In this document: one piece after another, positions 31,085 to 39,782 of the stretch
Numbering within the stretch: the stretch's first letter is position 1
How the letters are laid out: the number at the start of each line of letters is the position of its first letter
Origin: Peltaster fructicola
Taxonomy: Eukaryota > Ascomycota > Dothideomycetes
Length of the DNA stretch: 64,000 bases
Direction of reading: 5' to 3'
Assembly: GCA_001592805.2 (NCBI GenBank)
Contig: CP051139.1
Location: forward strand, 1,798,001-1,862,000
Translations under genes and position numbers: made by a program
Notes under the pieces: model-generated
Told to the model about the DNA's origin: nothing
Seen by the model: only the letters and a program-made list of their open reading frames with translations
The model's database searches: none

Positions 31085-32491
31085 CTACGTACTCTGCTTG
31101 CTGCCGCTACTGAAGAGGGATGTCAACGTCTGAAAGATGCTCTGACAGACCTCGGATACCACGATCCACGGTAGACTTGCGTCCGGATCGCTTTTCAACC
31201 CTGCGCCCAGCCTCTGCATGTTCCAATAGAAGAAACGAATTGGAATACCTCCACCCACGATTTTGGCAGGCATGATCTTACTCAACCAGAGACCGCGAAT
31301 CTCGTGGCTCATACCAAGAGCGTGGTCATCGTCATATGCTGGGTTGAGGAGCACCTTTCGTGGTAGGTCAGGCTCAAGCACAGCAGCTCGGCCAAGACCT
31401 ATCAGTTGACAGACGCCAGAGTCGAGAGCATCTGCCATACCCGTCCGGCTCCTGAAGCCACCAGAGAGCTGTATAGGAATCGATGGATTCATAGCTTGCA
31501 CCTTCTCGGCAAAGTCGGTGAAGAAAGCTTCACGAATCCTTGTGCTCTCTCGTTTCGGTGCCTTGTCCATTGTCTTGGTGCCGAAGCTGTTGTGTAGCTT
31601 CGAAGTCTTGTTCTCGGCATTGCCACCACTGATCTCGACAAAGTCCACCATACCACTGTCGACGAGCCAGCGGACTTGCTCCAGACCTTCGTCTTGCTGC
31701 AAGCCTTGTCCATCTGACATGTAGTCTGCACTGTTGAGCTTGACGGACAGACAATACGGCGGTGGGCACAGCTTGCGTATTTCTGTGACAAGACGCTTCA
31801 GCAGCTTCATTCGCTTCTCCGGCGATCCGCCGTAGTCGTCAGTGCGTCGGTTGGTATGCGGTGACAGGAACTGTGACAGCAAGAAGCCATGAGCACCGTG
31901 TAGTTGGCATCCAGCGAATCCAGCGTCTCTGGCCACGATGGCACCTTGTATCCACATGTCGACAACCTCGTCAATCTCCTCAATAGACATGGCTTTCGGT
32001 GTGCCCAAGAGCTTGTCACGGGCGAGCTTGTCTAGCCAGCCATCGCCAAGCTCGACAGGTACACTGCTTGGACAGAGTGCTGGCATTCCAATCGGTCGTA
32101 TGCCTGCACCAGCTGGGCTCATGCGACCTGGATGTGCAAGCTGTACGATGCATGGTGTCCCTTCCGCCTGCGCTATCTTCGCCCACTCCTTCCACTTCGC
32201 TAGTCTCTCAGGTTCCAAGCTCTTCTCATGGCAACAAACATCACCTGCGACCGAAAGGAAACGAGTATCGATCTGTACCTGGCCAGTGATGATCAAGCCG
32301 TATTGTGATCTGCCCCATTCTGAGTAGAGCTTGCGGAACTGTCTAAGAGGTGGATCGAACGTATCGTCGGGACTGGCGAGGGTCTCTTGCATGGGACATT
32401 TGACCAATCTATTGGGTAGTGTGAGACCGCAAGGTAGAGTTAGAGGCTGTGCGATGATATCAATCGCGGTCTGCGATTCCTGAGTAGTCAT
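31085..32491 (-). CDS. NADH:flavin oxidoreductase, old yellow enzyme family
   Basis: 468 residues from the ATG at 32491 (MTTQESQTAIDIIAQPL); the frame runs a little further 5' without an ATG. It is an FMN-binding TIM barrel reducing activated alkenes or related substrates. Visible OYE segments are LTLPNRLVKCPMQE, the substrate-binding ending LHGAHGFLLSQFLSPHTNRR and DDYGGSPEKRM, DFVEISGGNAENK, and the phosphate-binding LSGGFRSRTGMADAL and IGLGRAAVLEPDL. A C-terminal extension of about 80 residues follows the barrel, ending Ser-rich. The native substrate is not deducible. There are no secondary-metabolism neighbours. Confidence 0.88.
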   Translation of the reverse strand: MTTQESQTAIDIIAQPLTLPCGLTLPNRLVKCPMQETLASPDDTFDPPLRQFRKLYSEWGRSQYGLIITGQVQIDTRFLSVAGDVCCHEKSLEPERLAKWKEWAKIAQAEGTPCIVQLAHPGRMSPAGAGIRPIGMPALCPSSVPVELGDGWLDKLARDKLLGTPKAMSIEEIDEVVDMWIQGAIVARDAGFAGCQLHGAHGFLLSQFLSPHTNRRTDDYGGSPEKRMKLLKRLVTEIRKLCPPPYCLSVKLNSADYMSDGQGLQQDEGLEQVRWLVDSGMVDFVEISGGNAENKTSKLHNSFGTKTMDKAPKRESTRIREAFFTDFAEKVQAMNPSIPIQLSGGFRSRTGMADALDSGVCQLIGLGRAAVLEPDLPRKVLLNPAYDDDHALGMSHEIRGLWLSKIMPAKIVGGGIPIRFFYWNMQRLGAGLKSDPDASLPWIVVSEVCQSIFQTLTSLFSSGSKQST

Positions 32492-33593
32492 CTTGAAGGC
32501 ACGGATGCTGGAAATGCAAGGAACCACCTACCACAGTTATACTTGACCTCGTTGGGCCATTGATAGCGTGTTGAGCATATGGGTGATCTAGAACTAGCCT
32601 GGAGCTTTGCCGATGTGCAGGCTTATCTGAGGCATGAGCGACAGTGATAAGGTCTCCGTCGAATAGCCTGCTCTGCACATGGTAGGCCCGAGGAGCACTT
32701 GGCCAATGGCTTTATGCCATGATGAGATTGTGACACGCCAGATGGAGTCTTCTTGGGGGTAATGTTGATCTATCATTGTAACAATAGAGAGATGTGGTGT
32801 CCAGTTCTCCGGCGAAGCCAACTCTCGGTTAGCTTCGCCATTTGATTGCCGTCCTACAGTATACGCTCGCGTAAGCTACGCGCTCGCTGCACACATCATC
32901 TTCGTCGATCGTAGAAGTCGACGAGCTCAGCTACTCAGACTGAGCGCAACGAGCCTTGACCGCCAACATCATGGCCTTCGTGTATAGCTTGTCCTCTACA
33001 TTGTCGCTCATCATCAGCTATATCGCTGCTACCACAACGAACCACTGGCCTTGAAACACGGTGTCTTCTGACAGCGAGCAGCTCAGGGATCATCTTCGAA
33101 CAATTATGCCGCTCTCATCAAGGCAACACTGCGTGTGTCAAACGAGCATTCAAACCTGTCAGGAATGGTCACATTCAACCCGAGGCACTGCACATACATT
33201 TAGCTGTCTCATCAGAAATAGCAGACGAGTCCGTGTTAATGACTGAAACCATCGACCTCCGACAACACAGCTGCGGCACAGCAGGCCGGCGCTTCTCTCC
33301 ATCTCCCGTCGTTCTATCTGAGCACTTCGAATGAATTACAGCAAACCGAGTCTGGGTTGAAGCAGTCTCACTCTGCTTCGGAGCACTTCATAGCTGCACA
33401 AGCAACGATGCCTGTCCGAATGGTTCGCCTACCACGGCTCACAAGTTACGGATATGGCTTGCCAATACGCCACCGTGGGCCAGGCACGGGTGCATTGCTA
33501 ACCTTACACGAGCCCACTTGATCAAACACCTCTCTGATGTCTTCAGCTGTCCTAATCTTTCAGTCTAAACACGATATTCAAGCCCCAGCAAGT
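32492..33593. other. Intergenic 1.1 kb
   Basis: No gene supported. It separates two start codons (OYE leftward, Cys/His-module gene rightward), so it holds two promoters. Confidence 0.35.
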
Positions 33594-34736
33594 ATGGGCC
33601 AGGAGTGGAACGCTCTCAGTCTACTGGCACTCTTCAACGAGGACACTCTGTCGATAAGCTGTGTAGGATGGGCACCTTCAAAAGGTCGAAGATGCTGGGA
33701 AAGGATAGCACAAAGCAACATATCGGATGCTAAACAGATGCTTGCCCGTCTCCCACAAGTTGCGCAAGGAGATGAGCAGATCTTACAAGACACACTGCAG
33801 AAGCTTGCTATGAAGCTACTCTGCAGGAGAAATCATCAGAATCAGTATTGTACTGTGGCTACCAATTGGTTTAATATCATCAATAGCCATATCAAGCGTA
33901 ATACAGCATCACGATCTAGTGTCTCTGCTAGGCCCAGCAATGGCACGTCATCTCAAGGAGACACAAGGCCTGCGCAAGGTCGAACGGTGGACGATCCATG
34001 TCAAGAAGAAGATGCTGAAGAAGAACGCTTCGGAGAAGCGAAACGACGAGCAGAGGCCCGTGAGCAAGCTGACGCTGCGGAGCGTCGTCGGAAAGCAGAA
34101 CTACGAGCAAAGGCCCGCGAGCAAGCTGCTGCAGAAGAGCGTCGTCGGGAAGCAGAACGATACAAACAAGAACAAGAAGCTCAGCAAGAACGATCCAGGC
34201 GCAGAGCCGAGGAAGCACGCAAGCAAGCTGCCGAAGAAGAGCGCCGTCGTGAGGAAGAGCGAAAAGCTGAACAGCAACGCAGACAGGAGCAGAAGGCTCG
34301 TCAGGAGCGTCAACGAGCACAGCAAGAACATGAGCACACCCAAAGGCAGACTCGTGCTCAAACAGCTCGCATGCGTGCAGAACGCGAGCGTCAGGAATGG
34401 AAGGAGATCTGGTCACGATATGAGCGTGACTGGGATAAGCTCAAGACCATGGACGACATAGACAGTTTCGACGAGGATGTCCGAGACACAATACCTTGGC
34501 CTGTCAAAAGCGGTCGATGGGAGGATGTCGATGATGCTGCAATCACAGATTTCTTCAGACATGGACCTGACGATGTCTTCGAAGACCCGCTGGCGTTCAA
34601 GAAGTTCATCAAGAGGCAGCTGAAAATTTGGCACACAGACAAGATCTTGCAGCGCTTCATGGGCTGCAAGGGTTTACCAGACATGGAACGATCGCTCAAG
34701 TTGGTAGCACAGATCCTTGTCGGACTGATTCGCTAG
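33594..34736 (+). CDS. Cys/His-module protein with long coiled coil and J-like C-terminus
   Basis: 380 residues from the ATG at 33594 (the open frame begins at 33537). This start gives the same N-terminal length as the paralog at 35677. Residues 20-81 contain a module (SCVGWAPSKGRRC ... LAMKLLCRRNHQNQ) with C23, C34, C77 and H81, a possible zinc site. Residues about 145-275 form a highly charged Arg/Glu/Gln/Ala coiled coil. The end (about 325-380: IPWPVKSGRW, then FIKRQLKIWHTDKILQRF) resembles the WHPDK-type J-like tail of fungal coiled-coil proteins and NFKBIL1, but with HTD in place of HPD. Domain resemblance is from memory, and function is unknown. Confidence 0.72.
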   Translation: MGQEWNALSLLALFNEDTLSISCVGWAPSKGRRCWERIAQSNISDAKQMLARLPQVAQGDEQILQDTLQKLAMKLLCRRNHQNQYCTVATNWFNIINSHIKRNTASRSSVSARPSNGTSSQGDTRPAQGRTVDDPCQEEDAEEERFGEAKRRAEAREQADAAERRRKAELRAKAREQAAAEERRREAERYKQEQEAQQERSRRRAEEARKQAAEEERRREEERKAEQQRRQEQKARQERQRAQQEHEHTQRQTRAQTARMRAERERQEWKEIWSRYERDWDKLKTMDDIDSFDEDVRDTIPWPVKSGRWEDVDDAAITDFFRHGPDDVFEDPLAFKKFIKRQLKIWHTDKILQRFMGCKGLPDMERSLKLVAQILVGLIR

Positions 34737-35676
34737 GAGAGATGTGCTGGGACTGATCTTTGATCTATCTTGTCTGGTCGAAGGATCTTCGTGCTGCCGC
34801 AGCTGCCGCTCGAACTCATCGAGCCGAAAATGGCGACAGCCATGCTCATGAGGTAGAGCAGGCGGCTTTCCTCAACACCATTGCTTTGCGATCTTCTTGG
34901 CGAATGAGTTTAGGCGTTTTCATACCCGTCTGCTGGACACTTATGAAGGAGGTGCAACGGCCACGAGTATAGTCCAATTTTCGTTCTGTTCTCACTGTTT
35001 GGCTATTACATGAAAGGAAAGGACCAACGCCGTCTTATCATGAACATATGGTACAGCCTCAAAAGAGTCTGCTAAGGTTCAAAGTCTATCCACGTTCTTA
35101 AGCGCCGGCTCGTGGCATGTCCGGCATGGTGGCATCCTTCGATGACCGGCCTCAAGATGCAGATCCTGTAGGGTTGGGTAACTCGCATTCACCTTCTGAC
35201 GATCAATAGTGTCATAAGGCGGGCTCTCCTGTCACCACACGCTTTGCATGCTGCGAACTCAGTAACAAACTCAGTCCTGCGTGTGGTCCCTCCGATTGAC
35301 CATCCAGGTGAGTGAGCATGCGACATATCCTGCCAGGCGCTACCGTGCAATCCTGATATAGCTCAACTTCGAGCCCCTGCATGTCTAAGTCGATTTGACC
35401 GGCAGTCTGCATTGCGGCGTGCCTTGACACAGCCTGCCGATATGCAACGACATCCAGTCATCATACACCTAGATGGATCAAACGGACTCGTAAGTGTTCG
35501 CATACGATGGCTGAGCACATCTACCTGTATCTTGGCCATTGACGCGAGGCATAATGCTCGTCAAAGGTATAAGTACGACCTTCTCATTGCTTGTCAAGAT
35601 ACCATTTGGTCAGCAGACACACAATCGAACACGTTCACCTGTCTTCACGTCTTCACTGTTATCACTATCGTCTACC
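34737..35676. other. Intergenic between the two Cys/His-module paralogs
   Basis: About 0.94 kb with no supported gene. A short Ala/Arg-rich frame follows directly at 34760 and has no support. Confidence 0.35.
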
Positions 35677-36498
35677 ATGGCTGCCATCGATATAGCAGAC
35701 CTGTTAGAGCTCCACAATCCAGACAAAGGAGGAATAACGTGCGTCGGGACTGCTCCTTCGCGAGGTCGTCGTTGTCGAAACGCCATTGCCGCTGGCAACA
35801 TTCTGAAGGGAAAAGATTTGATCAGAGAGATCCCAGATCTTGTGACAAAGCCCAAGGAGCTACGATCAACACTCTTACAAATAGCAACATGCTTGCTTTG
35901 TAAGCAATTGCACCAAAGTCAAGCAAGGGAGATATCAAGGGGATGGCGTTACACTCTACTGTACGTTGTCGATGCACCAAAGCGAGAATCGAAGGAAGTG
36001 CACACACCGGGCTCGAAGAATGAGCTGAGAGAGCACGAATACCCAGAAGATGCATGGGCCAGTGCAATGCTCGCACATGCCAAACAGGACACACGACCAT
36101 CGACCTTGAAGCACGAAGATTCTGGATATGGCTCCGATCACTCCGGTCTGTTCGGTGACGACGATGACTTGTCATCGCTGCATCAATCGAGTCCAAAGCG
36201 TCAGCAAGCAAAACTTGTAGACCCTCAAGCAACCACGATGCATGCTCAGATTCCTCCAGTCAATGACCAGCCTAATGATGTCGAAGTCCTCTCGAGCCAG
36301 ATGTGTGACGCATCAACACAGACGACAGAGGAGGTCGCTATCAACTTCACGCCGCAAATGAAGATTGCTCCATCACGATTGGTGACACAACGGCAAGACG
36401 GCAAGGCATGGCTATCACGAGTTGAATCACAAGGAAGACAGATTGTGTTTTGGGCGTGCATGCTCGTTGTCACAGACATGTTGATGCGTGTACGATGA
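35677..36498 (+). CDS. Cys/His-module protein, paralog of 33594 gene, hydrophobic C-terminus
   Basis: 273 residues. The ATG at 35677 sits in a strong context (ACCATGG); the open frame starts at 35539. The N-terminal module (TCVGTAPSRGRRC ... IATCLLCKQLHQSQ) matches the neighbour upstream, with C22, C33, C75 and H79 in the same spacing. The middle is polar and probably disordered (TPGSKNELREHEYPEDAW, DSGYGSDHSGLFGDDDD). The last 20 residues (IVFWACMLVVTDMLMRVR) are hydrophobic with a basic end, so the protein may be tail-anchored. The coiled coil and J-like part of the neighbour are absent. Tandem duplication followed by C-terminal divergence is inferred. Confidence 0.68.
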   Translation: MAAIDIADLLELHNPDKGGITCVGTAPSRGRRCRNAIAAGNILKGKDLIREIPDLVTKPKELRSTLLQIATCLLCKQLHQSQAREISRGWRYTLLYVVDAPKRESKEVHTPGSKNELREHEYPEDAWASAMLAHAKQDTRPSTLKHEDSGYGSDHSGLFGDDDDLSSLHQSSPKRQQAKLVDPQATTMHAQIPPVNDQPNDVEVLSSQMCDASTQTTEEVAINFTPQMKIAPSRLVTQRQDGKAWLSRVESQGRQIVFWACMLVVTDMLMRVR

Positions 36499-36582
36499 GG
36501 CCTGATCAGATGCAAATGCTTATTGTACTCGTAATCATCATCTCAACTATATGCTACATCGTGCTCATTTCCTCTGCATTAT

Positions 36583-38377
36583 CTATGCTGCAGCCTTGAC
36601 AGACTGGTGCATTCCTGGTGATGGTCCTCCGTTGTTGTTGATTGGTGCAGTCGACTGTGGCATACCGGCGGCTGTGCGGTTCTTGTCACTGCTGGCCATG
36701 CCGTTGTGTGTGCCATTGAACTGGAGTCCAGCAATACCACTGTAGCCCTTAACACCGGTTGCCTTCTCAAGACGGCTGGCGAGATCTTCAGACACCTCGC
36801 GGTAGATTGCGAGCTGTCGCTTGATGATCTCCTCATCCTGGCAGTTCTGGATGTGACCTGAGACGTTCTCGACGTATCGCTCACGGGCGTCCTCGTCCCA
36901 GACCTTCTCCCAGAGTGCTCGTGGAGCGTTGAAATCCTCTGGTCGAATCTCTGACATGAAGGTAACAGCCTTGTTCACGAAGTGTCCGTGGACATCGTCG
37001 TAGTTGATAGTGCGGTCACGAAGGGAGATTGGCTGCTGTGTGCTCAAGTATGCTGGACGAGAGCCCTGGTTGTAGAATGCCATGCTACCATCACGTTGGA
37101 AGTTGCCGAATCGGTATGGCACCTTTGGTGCGTTGACTGGTAGCTGCTGGTAGTTGACGCCCACACGGTGACGGTGGGTGTCGGCATACGAGAAAAGACG
37201 AGACTGTAGCACTGGGTCTGCTGATGGCTCAAGACCTGGCACCAAGTGTGCTGGGTTGAAGGCGATCTGCTCGATCTCGGCAAAGTAGTTCTTCACGTTC
37301 TCGTTCAGTACAAGCTCTCCGACCTTGCGTCGTGGGTACTTGCTGTGAGGCCAGACGTGAGTGAGGTCGAAGACGTTGATGCCATCCTTCTCCCAAGCCT
37401 CCTCGGCCTGCTTGGCGGTCATAGTCTGAACCTCCATGTTCCACTTTGGAAACTCGCCACGCTCGATTGCCTGGTAGAGGTCCTTTTGTGAGTAGTCTGG
37501 AGAGTAGTTGGCAGAGTCCTTCTGAGTGATAAATGCAGTTCCCTGCTGGCTGATGAAGTGAATCTGTGTGTAAACCCACTCGCCCTTGGAGTTAACGAGC
37601 TTCATTGTGTGGCCTGGGTGGATTAGTCGAGCTTCAGATAAGTAAATATGATGTACGAACCATAATATCCGTGCATCTTTCTCCAGCCGTCTGGAATACC
37701 ACGATCACCCATGAGGATCATGACCTGATGAATCGACTCTGGGTTGCTGGAAAGGTAGTCCCAGAACATGGTAGAATCATCTGCGTGGGTCAAATGTGTT
37801 GATGGATCTCTCTTCTGAGTGTGGATGAAGTTAGGGAACTTGGCTGGGTCTCGGAGGAAGAAGACTGGTGTGTTGTTCATGACGGCATCCCAGTTACCCT
37901 GCGAGGTCCTGAACTTGACGGAGAAACCTCTGTGGACTGTGTCAGTGTCCGATATATAATTCGTTATTGGTATGCTCACCTTGGATCTCTTGCCTGATCG
38001 TGTGAACCAGACTCGCCACCAACTGTTGAGAAACGTGTGGTAACTGGGCACTCGGCGCCAGCCTTGAAGATATCTGCGAGACACAGATCCTCCAGAGAAT
38101 CAGTGCACTTGAAGTATCCGTGTGCTCCACCTCCTTTGGCATGGACAACACGCTCTGGAATTCGCTCGCGGTCGAAGTGGGAAAGGAGGTCGATCAAGTG
38201 GTGGTCTTGGAGAAGGAGTGGTCCTCCAGTGCCAGCACGCTGTGCTTCGTATGGGTGTGGGTATGGGACACCGTTTGCAGTGGCGTAGAGGACATCCTCA
38301 GATGTGGCATTGCGATCCTCGGCGTAGTCGCGGTTGAGGTTGCCATTGTGGCCGCCTGTGACTGATTGTGCTGCCAT
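36583..38377 (-). CDS. Catalase (monofunctional haem)
   Basis: Three exons, 38377-37980, 37929-37661 and 37613-36583, with 50- and 47-nt introns, give 565 residues. Splicing restores [15 protein letters not shown] and [14 protein letters not shown], both canonical. The catalytic His is H79 ([15 protein letters not shown]), the distal Asn lies in [11 protein letters not shown] near 151-152, and the haem-ligand Tyr is near 365 in [14 protein letters not shown]. It has no signal peptide. The C-terminus carries an Asn/Gly/Ser-rich extension ending VKAAA with no SKL-type peroxisomal signal. It decomposes hydrogen peroxide. A bZIP-type palindrome and a TGACGT core lie 155-180 bp upstream. Confidence 0.95.
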
Positions 38378-38531
38378 GATTGTGTATGAAGGTGTCTGTT
38401 GTTGTGAATTATTCTCAGCTGAGACAGGTACAAGTTGGGAGGCAATGGCAGAGATGTGATACTTATCAATGACCTTTCCCGCGCAGATTAGTCGCTGGTT
38501 AGCGAGCTATTGAGTGTTACTCTAGTAAGGA

Positions 38532-38557
38532 TGACGTTGTTTCTGTGATGTCATCAC
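38532..38557. promoter_or_regulatory. CRE/ATF-like sites upstream of catalase
   Basis: TGACGT at 38532-38537 is followed by GTGATGTCATCAC at 38545-38557, a 6-bp inverted repeat around one base. The latter contains TGATGTCA, one base from the ATF/CREB octamer. They lie 155-180 bp upstream of the catalase ATG. Catalase genes are known Atf1/AtfA targets in fungi; binding here is inference. Confidence 0.4.
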
Positions 38558-39782
38558 CACGACAGTATTGGAAGTTTTTGAGCGATGAAGCAGCGATCAC
38601 TCGATCTTACACTATCACACCACCTTGCACTCCAATCATTTGCGGTTTGAGATCTCGATGTGCCGTGCAGACCCTTCTCTCAACTACTCACGATAGAGGA
38701 AAGGCACGCCACTGTGCGAGATCGTCTTAGATCTCTTGCTGTATCTGACACCTGAACGACTATGCACATTTGTCAGGTTATTCTGGAGTGCTATGGCGGC
38801 ATATGTGTCGGTAGCATACTCTGCTGAACGAATTCATGTCGACACCGAGGGTCTGATTCATCGAGGTCTCACAGTGTGGGCCAGCACGAAACAACCACCT
38901 TGGCCGAGTAGGCGTCCACCTTAATTGCATTAGATTGCGTGGCGGCGACAACCTATCCCCTTTAGCCCCCTAGCTAAGCAATAGCTGAATGCTTTGCCTT
39001 CAGATCACAGCATCCTTCGCTCTTGTGCTGCGGTAGCACTGACGGGTAGTAACGTCTGGCACGTCGTTGTCCACATCATCAAATCACTACGAGTGCGTCC
39101 TGGCAAAGCATGCATACATTGTGTCGAGAAGCACGTATTCACCAGTTCCAGAGGCTGGGCGGACCTGAAGAGCATCGACACCGGCCTTGACAGTAGATAA
39201 CGGCAATCGACAGCACGGAGCGATCTCAGTAAAGCGTCTGGTAGACTAGAACCTGGGTCTCTCAATACCTCACCTTGTCACAGCACAGCTGCAACAACGT
39301 CACCTGCTCAACCGCAGAAATGCCGTCTGGATGTACCTCTCAGCGATCTGATAGCCCTGTACCATAAGCAGCAGGGCTGGAGAAGTCACGAAATTGCATG
39401 AACTATGTGGCTGATTGCTGCATAAGCCACAGACACTTATCTGCTGGCATGTGGTCTTGCAAGGGGAACGACATACATCACAATGGCTTCCAGAATGACT
39501 TCCTGCATCATGGTCGGCTGTGTACAGTCGCCTTGCAACTGCCAGCTGTGTGATAGCTGTCTGCTGACGCTGACAGAGGCGAACAGTGTTCACCGCCAGT
39601 CGAATACGCGAGCTGAGCCACACAATTGCAGCTGTCAACTAAATGCGCCACGTTAGACCAATGACATGGTGCCAACGCTCCTCCATCTACTCGCGACCGG
39701 ACTTGCTCAAGAGGCTTTAAGCGGCTGAATCAGACGTGCTCGAGCAGGCTTTCAAGGTGTCTGACGCTTCCACTAGTTGTGA
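38558..39782. other. Intergenic 1.2 kb, catalase / ABC transporter
   Basis: Divergent intergenic region with no supported gene. A frame at 39300-39638 (minus) is Cys/His/Ser-rich and looks like chance. A missing first exon of the ABC transporter may lie near its right end. Confidence 0.3.

Noticed and set aside
33919-34461. 180-codon Lys/Arg/Ser-rich frame
   Set aside because: It is the other frame of the repetitive GAG/CAG/CGN-rich coiled-coil gene; composition follows from the codon bias of that gene.
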